Positions 48,801 to 57,372 of a stretch of 64,000 nt of DNA are shown here, one piece after another. This stretch comes from Caldilineaceae bacterium (GTDB taxonomy: Bacteria > Chloroflexota > Anaerolineae > Caldilineales > Caldilineaceae): assembly GCA_022842065.1 (NCBI GenBank), contig JALHQH010000022.1, positions 1 through 64,000 on the forward strand, written 5' to 3'. Within the stretch, counting starts at the first letter, position 1; every line of letters begins with the position of its first letter. The notes beneath the pieces were generated by a model. It saw only the letters and a program-made list of their open reading frames with translations. It did not search any database and was not told where the DNA came from. The position numbers and the translations under genes were made by a program.

Positions 48801-51800
48801 ATAGAGTTCGAGCAGCGGCTCATCGATGGCATCGACCAATTGGGCGGGGGTGAAGGCGATCTCAACCTTGGCCGGACCGGCGGCATAGCTCCCCAAATCG
48901 GCTACCTGGCCGCTCAGTACGAGGGGGGTAGTGATGACTGCGCTGTTGTCAAACGGATCCATCGTGGCGCGTGGCGCAGAAACGTCAACGTTGACATGGA
49001 ACTGATGGATGTCGTTGTTGCCGACGTGGTCGGTCGCCATCACTTCCACGGTGTAGTGACCGGTCGGCTCGATCAGATAGCCGAGCGCACCATCGGTGAC
49101 GCTGAGCATGTAGTCAAGGCTCCAGCTATCGCCGTCGAGGGTGGCCGGTTGCCAGCCGCCGCTGTAGGGCATGATCCGTACTTGAACATTGCTCAGGCCG
49201 CTGCCGCTGTTGCCGTCCACCGTCGGATCGGGGGCCGTGCCGTTGAGGGCAAGCTGCCAGCGTTCATCCGTGCGTTGCCGCATGGTGACGACCTGGTTAT
49301 CGGCGACGGCGCTGGCAATCTCCGGCGCTGAGCCATCGACGATTATGTCGACCGCGGCCTCGCTGCCCCGATTGCCAACCGCGTCGGTGGCGCGGCTGCT
49401 CAGTTGGTAGATCCCTTCACTGTCGGGCGCGGTCCAGGCATAGGCCCAGGCCGCGGCACCGGCGGCGGCCTGCCAACTGCCGCTCGCCTGGCGCACTTCG
49501 ACACCGGTGACATAAGAAGTGGCGTCGCCGGCCTTGCCGCCAACCACCAGCGTGTCGCCGGTTTTGATGTGGCTGGGCAAGCTGTCCCACGTTGTGCTGG
49601 GCGCGTCGGCGTCGACCTGAAGGGTCAGTTCCTGGCTGGTCGAGAATCCCTGGCCATCGGCGGCCATATGCCCTTCGGTGCCGCGGATAAGGGCGTTGAC
49701 GCTGCCGACAATCTGGACCGGACCGGTGCCGGCACCGCTATTGACATGGAGGGTCGCACTGAGCGTATCTTTATGCTGCTGGAAGAGCATGATCGCCCGG
49801 TTCACTGGCCCCTCGACAAAGGCACCGCCAAAGGTAGCGGTGTGATCGCCATCCAGATAGACGGGCTCGTTGAATTGATTGGTCAATGTCTGGAGATAGC
49901 CGACGGCCGCACTTGGAGCCAAAAAGCCATCGGCATCATTGAGTGCCATGTCAATCGTCACGGTTTGGTTGGCCGCCGCGGGGTGGAAGGGATTTGCCGT
50001 GGGGTTGGCGAGGTGTAAACTCTTTTCCGCGCCATCCCAGAGGCCGTCGTAGTCGCTGTCGCGCACCAATGGGTTGCTGTAGGCGCGGCTCTGTTTGCCT
50101 GAGCCATAGGTAAAGAGCCAGCCCCCTTCCCATTGCTCGGTGACACAGTTGTAGTGGAAGATCTCCTGCCCATCGGTCAGGCCGTCGCCATCGGTGTCGG
50201 CCAGATCGGGGCGGGTGCCGTGGCGTGCTTCGTCGGCATCACAGAGGCCATCGTTGTCAAGATCGCGATCAAGGATGGTGGACTTGGCCACGCCACCGGC
50301 GCTGATCGCTTTGCCTTCCCACCCCAATTCGGTCTTATCGGCCACGCCGTCGCCATCGCTGTCCCAGGTGGTGTCGTCGGGATCGGTACCTTGCCAGTCG
50401 CGCTTCACGCTGTCGATATAGTTCCAGTCGAGATCATAGTTGAGCCCTGGCAAACCGGGCGGGTGCGTGGGCTTGGTAAAGGGACGATTCAGGCCGTCGC
50501 CATCAAAGTCACGTGGCGCAAATGCGTTGTTGGCTAGCGCTAACTCGCTGATTGCCGATCCTACCCGCCAATCCCAGTTCCAGGTCATGCCATAGAATTC
50601 ATCGAGCGTGGCCGGGAAGATGTCAAAGGTCCACAGGTCATTGTCGCCAACCGGCACATCAAAGCGCTGCTTATCGGGATCGACATTGCAACTGAAGACG
50701 GAGGTGAGCACCGGATAGCTCATCGCGACGTTGAGCTTCAAGGAGCTTTGTTGCTGATTGTAGCCGGCGCGGGCAGGGTTAAAGGTATAGACCTGCGTTT
50801 CGGCTGGTGTGTAGACGCCGTGGCGGTAATAATAGGTCTCATATACTTTGCTATAGAGAAGATAGGTCTGATAGACACTCTTTTGGCCGTTGAGCAGTGC
50901 ATTGCGCCGGGCATCCGCTTCGTAGCCTTGGCCAAAGAGGAAGACATCGCTCGTATTGCCATAGGTAGTGGCCGGCGGCGTTTTGCCCAGGCCAGATTGC
51001 ACATTAATCCCGGCGGCAACATTTGCACTGTAAGGCGTGATGCAGTTGCCGGAGGTATCAGCCGGCAGAAAGTGCATGCGTGTACGTAACGAGAATTGCA
51101 GCGGGTTCCCCACCACAAAGCCCTTGTCCGGATTGGTAAGCGCAAAGTCAAAGTTGTCGATGGTGATAAAGTCGGTCTGCTTTTCGTCCCCAATCTTAAA
51201 GATCGGCTCGTTGCCATAGATCAAATTGGCGATGGAGCCGGCGATCCCACCGCAGAGCCACTGGAGACCGGAGGCACCGCGGTTATCCTTGCCGATCTGA
51301 CAAAGGATATTGAAGATCACGTCGATGATCGCCAGAATGGCGGCGACCAGCAACCCAATCGGGCCGAGGAACGCCAGCGCCAGCGCAATCAACGCCCAAA
51401 CCGTGGCGACCACGGCGAGCACGGTCTGTTGATTGAAGGAGGCGGTGCCTGCTTCAATTGCCCCAGAGGTGAACAAGTAGATAAAGACGCCCCACGTAAT
51501 GCCGATGATGATGATCGCGCCAATGACCGCGATAACGGCACCTACCTTGTCGAGCGCCGATTTAACGCCACCAAGCACGCCGATCATTGTGGTCTCCACC
51601 ACGGTAGTAGTAAGGATCTGGCCGACTTTCAAAGCTTCGACAAAAAGCTTGATGTTGTAGACCGCGGTGAGGATCGCCAGCAGTGACGAGGCGATCAAGG
51701 TCGTCCAAGTGGTTGCGGCGGCGGCCGCGGGTGTGCCCACCACATTGAGGATGATCAGCGTCACCACCCACGTCACAATCGCGACGATGAGCAGCGCGCC

Positions 51801-54800
51801 CACGGCAATCAATGCGGCCCGCGCCCCCACGGCAAAGCCCTTAAAGCTTTCGAGCGCTTCTTTGAGTGTTGTCGTCAAATCTTCCACGGTATCCACAACA
51901 ATCGCGGCAAAGGCGACGAAGAATTTTTTGTAGCTGCCCAAATTTTGGGCGACCTTGAGCGCATGCGCGACATATTGCACAATGATCGGCGCGACGATCC
52001 CGGTAATGCCGGCTGCGGTTGCCACGATTTCGCTATCGCTGTTGGTATTATTGCCAATGACAATCACACTACCCACGCGCACAACGCGCTGCATACCGTG
52101 GCGCAGGGTCAACGCCACGAGATGAGAGACGACAAATTTGCCTTCAGCCACATTGCTGTCCGTCTCATCGGCAAAGGCACCGCCATAGCGATCACGCCAG
52201 AGCGTGAGATAGGCGTCGGGCGTCAACGGTGACCAACTGTCACCATCGTGCTGGTAGGGCGTCCATGAGATGCCCGCCGTGACAATCTCCGGCTGGCTGC
52301 CCATCTGCACGGCCACCTGTTGCCCTGTCCATTGCAACGTGGCCGGGCTGTCAAGATTGGTGGCGCGGAAGTGCTGTTCGGTCGCATAGAGCAATGTGGG
52401 AATCACCGGGTTGTACCCGGCAAAGTAGGTATCGAGCAGTGGGATTGCGGCTTCCCGTCCCGACCGCATGGCGAGGTCAATATAGCTGGGGTAGCTGTAG
52501 CGCTGGACCCGTAAGGTGTTTGCGATGCCCCAACGCTGTTCTGTGGTGGCTGCACCATTGGTCGGGTGGTTGAAGCGGTCATAGAGGACATCAACCGTCA
52601 GATCGCGCTTGCCGTCGCCCATACATTGACCATCACCGTCAGTACTATCACAGTCACGGGCGGAGAGGAAGGCATCCTGTAGGCCAAAGGCGAGACGGGT
52701 CAGATTGGCATCGTCGTTGCGGTTGCTGTCAAGCGCCGGATCTTCAAAGACAATTGCCAGATCTGAACCGCGGTCCTCGCGCACATCGAGGCCGGTCAGG
52801 GTCCACTCGTCACTGTAGGTGTGAACGATCGTGACCTGGTTCTCCTGTGGACAGAGTTTGTCATTGTGCGGGCCGCAGGGCACTTCCAAATCGTTGAGTG
52901 CCTGCACCGCCCAAACCAGGCGCACCGGCTGTGCGTTACCCCAACTGCTGCCCGGCAGATAGAGCATTTCGCCGCGGAAGCCGACGCGCTCGCCGCTCTG
53001 CTGGTCGGTCATCAGTTGGATCGGCACATAGGCGGCGTAGCGATTGGTATCAAGCTTTTGAATGCGAATGTTGTAATTTTCGTAGAATTGATTGACGGCG
53101 CTCGGCGACCCGGCCGGCAGATTGGTGTTGCTGCCGTTGATCTCGATCTCCAGCATGGGGATCAGTCGCACATCGCCATTTTGCGCCGGCAGCGGATCGA
53201 GCAGCGCTTGTTGATCGGGGGCGGCGACATCCCAGAAAGTCTTGCCGTCGACATCGCGTACCTGGCCCTTGTCGTCACCCTCGATCCAGTCGAGCACATT
53301 CATGGCATACCAGAGATGATCGGGGTTGGTGGGGCGCAGTTGAAATTCGACAAAGGTATAGGCCTGCGGTTGCAGACCGTTGATGATCAGTTGAAAGGGC
53401 TTATCGGCGCTAAAGATCTGATCGTTGCGTTGCGTAAAGGGGGAGCTGTCGAGCTTGTCCGGCACGCCGTCGCCGTCGTTGTCGAAATCAAAGAGATCGG
53501 GGATGTTGTCGCCATCGGTGTCCCAAGTAGTGGGGCCAAAGGTGTGGCCCATCCACTCGGCATCGTCGGTCAGACCATCCTGATTGGTGTCATTATCCAG
53601 CGGATCGGTGTACCACTGCTGGCCGGCAAATGTGAACCCTTCGATCTCTAGCGTGTCCGTAATAAAATCGCTGTCGCTGTCGATATGGTAGGGATTGGTA
53701 CCCAGCAACGTCTCTTCGTAATCGGTGAGGCCATCGCGGTCGCTGTCGGTGAGATCGGTGACGGCGGCGGGTAGATTGGGTGCGGCGAGCGCACTCGCAA
53801 CGGCGCTGTTGACGGCCGTGACCGGTGCCGCCACCAGCGGGTCGGTTGCCAGTAACAATTCTGCCACATCGGTACGACCGTCTTTGTCCTGGTCAGCACC
53901 ATTGTCGTTGCGGATCAGCGTAAGCGCCTCGTGGGCCGCCGGCTTGGTTAACCCATCCGTTTCCGCAGTTTTTTCCGCCGTCACCAACTCAGTCTGGGCT
54001 TTCGTCTCCGCCCAGAGCGCGGTTGTGCGGGCCTGACGCGCAGCGAGGCGATCAAAGGCGACGGCATGTTGGGAAGCCTGCGCCACCGGTGTCATCACCA
54101 TCGAGAGGATCACCACCATCGTGCCGATTGGCCGCGCCTTTGGGACGCGCAGAAAGAGCACGACGCCGCCCAGTGCGCTGAGCACAAGCGCAAGAATCCA
54201 CCCGATTTGGCCGGCAACTTCCTTGGCCACGGCCAGATCAACACCGCCGCTTGGCAACCACCCCATTGTCGGCATTGGTTCACGGCCGTAATCACGGTAG
54301 CTGATGTCGATGGTCGCTGCTTGTTTGCTCTGCTCTTGCGGCGGGAAGTCAATACGCACCAGCTGACGCAACGGCAGCCCATTCGCCGCCACCCACAGTT
54401 CGCCGTCGCCACTCATGGTGCGATAGAGCTCGGGTAAGCTCAATTGCACACCGGGCGGCAATTCGCCCTTGCGTCTCATCTCTTCCTGCATCTGGTCGCG
54501 CACATAAGCGGCGATGCGTGGACCGTTGAGGGTAAAGGTGTAGCGCGTAAAGGCGATGCCGCCGCGGCTCTCCGGTTCTGCCTGCTGCACCCCATCGGCA
54601 CCGGCCAGGAACGCGCCGAAATCGCCGCCCGGTGCAGCCCATTCGATGAAGTTGGGTGCCGCTTGCCAATCGCTATTCCCCTGTTTGACAAAGGTCTGAT
54701 CGCCCTCAACCTTGATCTGTGCACCGCTCATCGGATCAACCACGCTGCCACCTTGATTCCAGATGGTCATCTGCATGGTGCGTTCGTCAAGATTAGTGAT

Positions 54801-55046
54801 GCCTTCGATATATGCGGTCTGTTCACTGCTGCGTGCGCCAAGATTGGTGACGGTGGCGAGCGGCGTCGTGCGCTGCGTCACATCCAGGGTGAATGCATAG
54901 GATTGAGCACGGCGCATCAGTTGCCAGCTGTCAACGATCTGTTGGCGCGGCGCGAGGGCGCGCGAGGGTAGCGCCGTCACTGTGACCAGACCGACACAGA
55001 GGGCCAGAACAAGGGGGAGACTATACCAGGGAAAACGTCGTGCCAT
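39825..55046 (-). CDS. Giant (5073-residue) secreted multidomain surface protein
   Basis: Approximate layout by residue: signal peptide (1-32); a LolA/LprG-like beta domain (35-265); a hydrophobic helix (about 275-330); TSP3-type calcium repeats (375-535; DxDxDGxxD); a very hydrophobic block with several predicted helices (1030-1270); more TSP3 repeats (1590-1665); Ig-like modules (1815-2015); a LamG/concanavalin-like domain (2115-2260); two YWTD-like propellers (2445-2760 and 2890-3160) around a DUF11 repeat (2760-2876). Then come a Pro/Thr linker (3165-3245), two PPC-like domains (3247-3530), Ig-like and DOMON/CBM9-like regions (3550-4530), PKD-like domains (4530-4720), a second linker (4725-4875), TSP3 repeats (4880-5060) and the end IYLPVVLK. 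It is probably a cell-surface adhesin or matrix protein. GAGG lies eight bases before the ATG. Confidence 0.85.
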   Translation of the reverse strand: MARRFPWYSLPLVLALCVGLVTVTALPSRALAPRQQIVDSWQLMRRAQSYAFTLDVTQRTTPLATVTNLGARSSEQTAYIEGITNLDERTMQMTIWNQGGSVVDPMSGAQIKVEGDQTFVKQGNSDWQAAPNFIEWAAPGGDFGAFLAGADGVQQAEPESRGGIAFTRYTFTLNGPRIAAYVRDQMQEEMRRKGELPPGVQLSLPELYRTMSGDGELWVAANGLPLRQLVRIDFPPQEQSKQAATIDISYRDYGREPMPTMGWLPSGGVDLAVAKEVAGQIGWILALVLSALGGVVLFLRVPKARPIGTMVVILSMVMTPVAQASQHAVAFDRLAARQARTTALWAETKAQTELVTAEKTAETDGLTKPAAHEALTLIRNDNGADQDKDGRTDVAELLLATDPLVAAPVTAVNSAVASALAAPNLPAAVTDLTDSDRDGLTDYEETLLGTNPYHIDSDSDFITDTLEIEGFTFAGQQWYTDPLDNDTNQDGLTDDAEWMGHTFGPTTWDTDGDNIPDLFDFDNDGDGVPDKLDSSPFTQRNDQIFSADKPFQLIINGLQPQAYTFVEFQLRPTNPDHLWYAMNVLDWIEGDDKGQVRDVDGKTFWDVAAPDQQALLDPLPAQNGDVRLIPMLEIEINGSNTNLPAGSPSAVNQFYENYNIRIQKLDTNRYAAYVPIQLMTDQQSGERVGFRGEMLYLPGSSWGNAQPVRLVWAVQALNDLEVPCGPHNDKLCPQENQVTIVHTYSDEWTLTGLDVREDRGSDLAIVFEDPALDSNRNDDANLTRLAFGLQDAFLSARDCDSTDGDGQCMGDGKRDLTVDVLYDRFNHPTNGAATTEQRWGIANTLRVQRYSYPSYIDLAMRSGREAAIPLLDTYFAGYNPVIPTLLYATEQHFRATNLDSPATLQWTGQQVAVQMGSQPEIVTAGISWTPYQHDGDSWSPLTPDAYLTLWRDRYGGAFADETDSNVAEGKFVVSHLVALTLRHGMQRVVRVGSVIVIGNNTNSDSEIVATAAGITGIVAPIIVQYVAHALKVAQNLGSYKKFFVAFAAIVVDTVEDLTTTLKEALESFKGFAVGARAALIAVGALLIVAIVTWVVTLIILNVVGTPAAAAATTWTTLIASSLLAILTAVYNIKLFVEALKVGQILTTTVVETTMIGVLGGVKSALDKVGAVIAVIGAIIIIGITWGVFIYLFTSGAIEAGTASFNQQTVLAVVATVWALIALALAFLGPIGLLVAAILAIIDVIFNILCQIGKDNRGASGLQWLCGGIAGSIANLIYGNEPIFKIGDEKQTDFITIDNFDFALTNPDKGFVVGNPLQFSLRTRMHFLPADTSGNCITPYSANVAAGINVQSGLGKTPPATTYGNTSDVFLFGQGYEADARRNALLNGQKSVYQTYLLYSKVYETYYYRHGVYTPAETQVYTFNPARAGYNQQQSSLKLNVAMSYPVLTSVFSCNVDPDKQRFDVPVGDNDLWTFDIFPATLDEFYGMTWNWDWRVGSAISELALANNAFAPRDFDGDGLNRPFTKPTHPPGLPGLNYDLDWNYIDSVKRDWQGTDPDDTTWDSDGDGVADKTELGWEGKAISAGGVAKSTILDRDLDNDGLCDADEARHGTRPDLADTDGDGLTDGQEIFHYNCVTEQWEGGWLFTYGSGKQSRAYSNPLVRDSDYDGLWDGAEKSLHLANPTANPFHPAAANQTVTIDMALNDADGFLAPSAAVGYLQTLTNQFNEPVYLDGDHTATFGGAFVEGPVNRAIMLFQQHKDTLSATLHVNSGAGTGPVQIVGSVNALIRGTEGHMAADGQGFSTSQELTLQVDADAPSTTWDSLPSHIKTGDTLVVGGKAGDATSYVTGVEVRQASGSWQAAAGAAAWAYAWTAPDSEGIYQLSSRATDAVGNRGSEAAVDIIVDGSAPEIASAVADNQVVTMRQRTDERWQLALNGTAPDPTVDGNSGSGLSNVQVRIMPYSGGWQPATLDGDSWSLDYMLSVTDGALGYLIEPTGHYTVEVMATDHVGNNDIHQFHVNVDVSAPRATMDPFDNSAVITTPLVLSGQVADLGSYAAGPAKVEIAFTPAQLVDAIDEPLLELYLNERIGATTFFNRAGDVAPPASCVGDSCPQSGEAGIYGNAARFDGLNDQLTLTTTVALHNVAATLWFKSNNGNAALFATGTTAANERSLALSGGNLCATANSEQICSAIGNLADDQWHQALQSIGPNGHQLYVDGELVGQGTVKSLSPVTNAIVRLGQAAGQPAFAGLLDEVVIYGRALSAADAATIFRRWLPVTLTPTSAISATWRYPIPAGIEGYYQIDMRTEDALGNRNDDERGAWPQWRGLIDTKAPAVNATVDYEIVPLYYVNPNTLDFNTRIARTVYRAEATDFNLSTQEYSFVCGLEAKDRHNDTSAWWEAYGGGAPRLNRLTPDCYKTGNQNAYEPFQLCDAYGHCTATVPAMDALYWTAFNGDSPYHPDDSGKRGIWRATSLLNQRRVELLLPRTNAPQDLVVDSDGNRLFWIEANSGEAQIWRADLNGTNTALVIGGLPGWDINNDRFTLGLALDNKRNKLYYGEGNRLRRANLDGSGVETVYTTTYGQGYIGEIIIDENRDRLYWLANAGYEHEVAGCTGRRLIDMYAMSIVGGAAKLINFIDSTPGSFCGSGLYRGLALIDYGVYETALLWWNQKLQSASLAPSLDLYNIGDYRFNGSVYAGMPVGFDGRAAQVYLTNNGSSITRISDGYPWYKSEAYSLHTQPQESFVAVRNAVITRLPGRVATHIDLALTGVEPAELPIPGGVITYPLTVRNVGILNATNVVLTDTLPANMQLAAPVASCTANGGTVTCSLGTLRPNTSKTINLPLQLNPGAPLYSELINGAVVAATQSDGDFSNNSVIVGGKEVVPQPTPTPAGMDRYLYWANGMPGNGVNRWNLDTSMPRQLIATANRANGGVQIAGNQLYWIDEKMIKRADLDGANLVTLVTRPNAARSLAIDAERGKLYWSEPYFFRFYNGFGYSNWSMAALWRADLDGSNAVRLRTQRGGRYDAIAVDPVRGKLYVVDNNAGIEMSALDGSASQRIYTQDRYGAGYAELYHMVADGHAGYLYLARADGIYRLDWNGGTPVQLLALPADTLRAGLVLDAALGKLYWQQNGDLYTMNVDGSGVTNLGALTDPNPGYADEPMILGYDVPPTPTNTPTPTNTPMPTLTPTPTETATPTNTPTNTPTNTPTATATPTNTPTATATPTNTPTNTPTNTATPTITPTPCSAGDMFESNDTSVTAVETWKFNQTFGLSLHSTTDEDWFFVNVGTGETTQPGAYDIAVESIGALDTYLKIYESNGVTLTLIAENDNAYTGTVGSEVTGITLEDGKTYYLHIYGVGGSTSCDDLYDLTIFPALVGAVDTPATMGAVVMPARKGIGLAAPWPVAASAAISCTVDPDRSEPNELNTEAITLTVGSASDPLTFDSNSDADWFRFTPTAGGSYLIETYIDGPVLDTVLELYGADGTTLVATNDDHDGLRASLIITDLAVSDYYLRITERNGGAPCPDTYTVLVDLAAYRPVAAPVVEELVSVDVPEPPGVSAPVLAAEIVTPTVDTRFTTLAPVSVTVGVNSGIGLQQLDLLVDDGSGNAVAATQNYLESAHITTTNWSTLWTPPAYGQYILRVRASDWATTTNVITSTQIVTIAVDNAAPVITYAGPTALSGQDLVGIQLVLTGTATDSSGIAAVEVKLDDGDWANATYTGTLWSYLWNAGGLDGNALLTVRATDNAGASTTISQTLRVDLSVAAVADFGISHNGAPLAGGTVITTGAATLVITAVVPVDAVGLYLGFTAAPTPTISTLQDYPGSGAQSHSGAIGEGEQRYAHLVAYDSAGNQRVTTVGPFGADGPTTPDMIGLDNNGWRRTGGSLVAQDYAAARRSVTDANPQSFYVAWDETALRLDWLGAHWDGDGDLFVYLDTATGGSTTLYNPYMTTHTIGLPNGMSASHLIWVADGTTATLYTANGGGWRVAATLDSANFRMSTAVDQVVTALYLPFALLGYNPATPLQVVAVASEEDALRLWATAPDKNPLNSARAIGATADERTLDNFALTHALRWTNLALGQVPNNNRPAGSDLQLWITAEPGGATVGYLDSSWLDLLTPSSPIDGGADGNYDQPLPLANDAAPLAPGATINYTVHYSNTGRAPALGVQLQVATVGALSGLSNVTIGDVAPGVSGTMPLNGSVVSGAAAELDLTVSDSRLGAYDWLWTHHLIDDQAPVAPVISAPSGVIRANSQVQVSGVVSDSAGIAQVQLFVNGAPDLVCPDDQPEDAFWRCLWTVGDFGGASSIQLQAQATDRNGNLSPLRAAVTLQVDASAPGITLSALSLAALSDGVMTAAEALLTGVITDDLAVAGFESCLLEEATEYCRNGLLSDGVNTPNAAWPLAIDVDGQDSVTQTMRLYGKDRAGNRSAALDLTFQADSVGPMITVTHVLTEVTAPVTLIISGTVHDGGGVSEVKIRFQPTSGAATLFAATLTDGNWHFILPTAFGLAAGDYVVTVEARDLVDNLTASAPYAMALLPTALNSPPTANAGGPYSLNEGSSVVLTATLSSDPEEAAHTLSYAWDLSFDGSSFITDATGITTTFAAIDGPLVQPIALRVTDSGSLTATATTTVSVANVPPSIVYHNGDTMATVGIAVPITVTFSDPGVLDFFEVIFDWGDMLSTTVNLPAASSSVTATHIYTSAGGYGLTITVRDNDGGADALTRVMTAYPQPTPTGTPTPTATPTAPPTPTATPSATPTAVETLPTLPTVPATSTATPTPTNIAPATPTPTNIAPATPTPTATVTVEVPPTATTTTTATATGTATPIVSNTATPTPSSTVTATPVETATSIPSHTPTLLPTATPMPTATETAVATSTATVQANIDSDGDTLLDPEECAAVATCADSDGDGKPNHQDIDSDGDGIPDLVEVGGAIRGTHGASPTDTDGDGTADYLDADTDNDTVPDVIEGHDANGDGVADRTPAGTDSDNDGLDDAYDTDGSGRGPANAGASNATLSNRDGDSLANWRDDDDDGDGIPTKNEVGTDAMNPLDLDSNGVADYLQTTPTLAERIYLPVVLK
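40420..40870. repeat. Pro/Thr-linker repeat DNA 2
   Basis: The gene encodes about 150 residues of TPTPTATPT type here, with an exact tandem of the 10-residue unit [10 protein letters not shown]. On the plus strand the DNA reads as GTCGGCGTTGGC-like repeats, prone to slippage. Confidence 0.8.
45310..45545. repeat. Pro/Thr-linker repeat DNA 1
   Basis: About 78 residues of [17 protein letters not shown] type between a YWTD-like propeller and a PPC-like domain, encoded by short GTTGGTGTGTTGG and GTTGGCGTCGCCG units. It separates two blocks of folded domains. Confidence 0.8.
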
Positions 55047-55384
55047 AAAAGGACCTCATTTTTGGAAATGATGAAAGATGTATAGCTTGTCGTGGGCTGC
55101 GATACGTTTGTGTGGAACCTATTGTAGGTAACGAGCGCACCAAAAGCGCATCAAACGGGGCATAAATGGTCAGGCAGAGGTAGATTTACAGAAAATTATG
55201 CAAACCGATAAGACAAATTGTTTAGCGATGGCAAACAACGCTCTGTCATTTGTCTGCAACAGCGATGGGGAAAGGAGAGATAAGTGTACCCGCTGCAACA
55301 CAAAAACTGACAAACGTATTAGGATCTGGTATAAACAGATCACAATATAGTAAGCACAATGACACAAAAATTACAATCATCAAT
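55047..55384. promoter_or_regulatory. Divergent intergenic region
   Basis: A 338-bp region between the giant-protein gene and the BTAD regulator, transcribed away from each other. It contains a perfect 6-bp inverted repeat GATCTG/CAGATC (55324-55342) and two AGCGATGG copies. No ribosome-binding site precedes the regulator ATG at 55385. The layout suggests the regulator may act on the giant gene. I see no coding sequence. Confidence 0.4.
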
Positions 55385-57148
55385 ATGATCAAACTTTATT
55401 TGTTTGGCGGGTTTCGTGCCGAAGATCATACGGGCACACCGATTGCATTTGCAACGAACAAGACGCGCGCACTGATCGCCTACTTGGCGACGGTGCCGGG
55501 CCAAGAGCCAACACGTCAGTTCCTGGCGGATCTCCTGTGGCCGACATCGACCGATGGTGTAGCCCTGCGCAATCTCCGCAACACACTGGCACGCCTCCGC
55601 AAGAGTGTTGCGCATCCAGCGTGGTTGACGGCAACCCGCCAGGGCATTCAACTGCTTGCGGAACCACATACGTTGTGGACAGATGTCACGACCTTTGATT
55701 ACTTATGGGGGCACCTCCATACCACAACAACCGTACCGCCACTCCAAGAAGCTTTGTCTACCCTCTCTGCGGATGACCAATTACGCTATCGCATCAAATG
55801 GATGAAGGAGGCCGTTGCCCTCTATCAAGGGGAATTTCTGGCCGGTCTTTTTTGGCAGGAAGATGACAGCGGGGCGTTCTGGCGGTGGCAGCGGCAGAAA
55901 CAGGAGGAGTATCATACAAAAGTGCTCTATCTGCTGGATCAGCTTATCGAGCATGGGCTAACAAGCGGCAACTACCCCGTCGCAATCGACTATGCGCGCC
56001 GCCAACTGCTCTTGGAGCCATGGCGCGAGCAGACTCACCGGCAATTAATGGTGGCATTGGCAGGCACAGGTGACTATAGCGGCGCATTGGCGCAATATGC
56101 GATCTGTTGCCAAACGATCAGATCTGAGCTGGGGACCGCGCCGGAAAGCGAGACCCAGGCACTGTTTCAACGGATCCAGGCGGAACGGCGGCAACGCTCT
56201 AGCGCCGTCGGTGTGCAAACTGTGCCATCCGCTTTGCGCCCGCCACCTGCTTTCAGCGCGCCCCTTGTGGCTGGTGCTACGAACAAAGCGCGGCACAATC
56301 TGCCGCCGCAACTCACCCCATTTATCGGCCGTGCAAGCGAAATCGCACAGTTACATGAGGCGCTGCAAACTTCTGTCTATCGGCTACACGTTGTGGCCGG
56401 GATGGGGGGCATGGGCAAGAGTCGGCTGGCCTTGCAGGTGGCGGCAATGGCGCTTGCGCACGTTGGCGATGGGCGCTTTGCCGATGGAATCTTTCTCGTG
56501 CCGCTTGCTGATGTGGCCACGGTTGATGAGGTTCTGCCGGCCATTGTGCGTGCGCTAGCCATTCCAATCCAGAATGAGCGGCCACTGCGTGAACAACTGT
56601 TCACCTATCTACAGAATCGCCATTTGTTGTTCGTACTCGACAGCGTCGAACATCTTTTGGATGAAGGAGAGGCTGATCAGAGCGCCTTTGTCACGCTCTT
56701 ACTTGCGTTATTACACAACGCGCAACATCTCGTTGGGCTCGTAACATCGCGTCGCCAACTGAATGTGCGCGCCGAGAATCTCTTTTTGTTGGATGGCCTC
56801 GCCTATCCAAACGAAGCCATCCCCACAGCCATCACCGATGTGACCGCTTTGCGGCAGTACGATGCGATCAACCTCTTTGTCGAACATGCACAGCGCGTGA
56901 AAAAGGACTTTTCCCTCGCCGACGAAGCCCCGGCTGTCGTTCAGATCTGCCAACTGTTACAAGGGATGCCGTTGGGGATTGAGTTGGCCGCAGCCTATGT
57001 GCAACAGCTCGATTGTGCGACCATTCTCGCCGATCTCACCCACAATCTTGCCAACGGTAGAACGGCTCAAAATGAATCGACTACGGGTCATTTTGGCGCG
57101 CGAACGCTGGGTACAAGCCGGATTTCATCCACCCGAAGAGGAAACTAG
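55385..57148 (+). CDS. BTAD/NB-ARC regulator, C-terminally truncated
   Basis: A 587-residue relative of the 1161-residue regulator at 25926-29411. It has the winged helix (IKLYLFGGFRAEDHTGTPIA, NKTRALIAYLATVPG, LLWP), the BTAD domain (LYQGEFLAGLFW, ARRQLLLEPWREQTHRQLM), and the NTPase with Walker A GMGGMGKS (about residue 340) and LLFVLDSVEHLLDEG. It ends shortly after the segment GMPLGIELAAAYVQQLDCA. The winged-helix and TPR sensor half of the paralogue is missing, and the last 30 residues do not look like the family. A TIR-bounded repeat begins 13 bp after the stop codon. It may be a decayed gene or a minimal regulator. The ATG at 55385 matches the domain start. Confidence 0.8.
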   Translation: MIKLYLFGGFRAEDHTGTPIAFATNKTRALIAYLATVPGQEPTRQFLADLLWPTSTDGVALRNLRNTLARLRKSVAHPAWLTATRQGIQLLAEPHTLWTDVTTFDYLWGHLHTTTTVPPLQEALSTLSADDQLRYRIKWMKEAVALYQGEFLAGLFWQEDDSGAFWRWQRQKQEEYHTKVLYLLDQLIEHGLTSGNYPVAIDYARRQLLLEPWREQTHRQLMVALAGTGDYSGALAQYAICCQTIRSELGTAPESETQALFQRIQAERRQRSSAVGVQTVPSALRPPPAFSAPLVAGATNKARHNLPPQLTPFIGRASEIAQLHEALQTSVYRLHVVAGMGGMGKSRLALQVAAMALAHVGDGRFADGIFLVPLADVATVDEVLPAIVRALAIPIQNERPLREQLFTYLQNRHLLFVLDSVEHLLDEGEADQSAFVTLLLALLHNAQHLVGLVTSRRQLNVRAENLFLLDGLAYPNEAIPTAITDVTALRQYDAINLFVEHAQRVKKDFSLADEAPAVVQICQLLQGMPLGIELAAAYVQQLDCATILADLTHNLANGRTAQNESTTGHFGARTLGTSRISSTRRGN

Positions 57149-57160
57149 GCGCTGACAGCC

Positions 57161-57273
57161 ATTAAGTTAAGCGAGTAGTGTGCATCCCCAGATGCACAAC
57201 CCCAGATGCGCATTCCGTCGAGGCGGGCTTAGCGCCTAGGGGCGCTAAGTACACAGATCCCCCTTAACTTAAT
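57161..57273. mobile_element. Small TIR element next to the truncated regulator
   Basis: ATTAAGTTAAG (57161-57171) and CTTAACTTAAT (57263-57273) are perfect 11-bp inverted ends around GCATCCCCAGATGC and CTTAGCGCC/GGCGCTAAG hairpins. It has no coding capacity and lies where the regulator's missing half would be. Confidence 0.65.
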
Positions 57274-57372
57274 CCCTAGCCCCGCCCATTGACGGATCAC
57301 CCCACTTGTAGTAAGCTTTATGCCACAAGCAGTGATTACCTGATATTCCTAACCCTCTGGAGGGACAACCCC

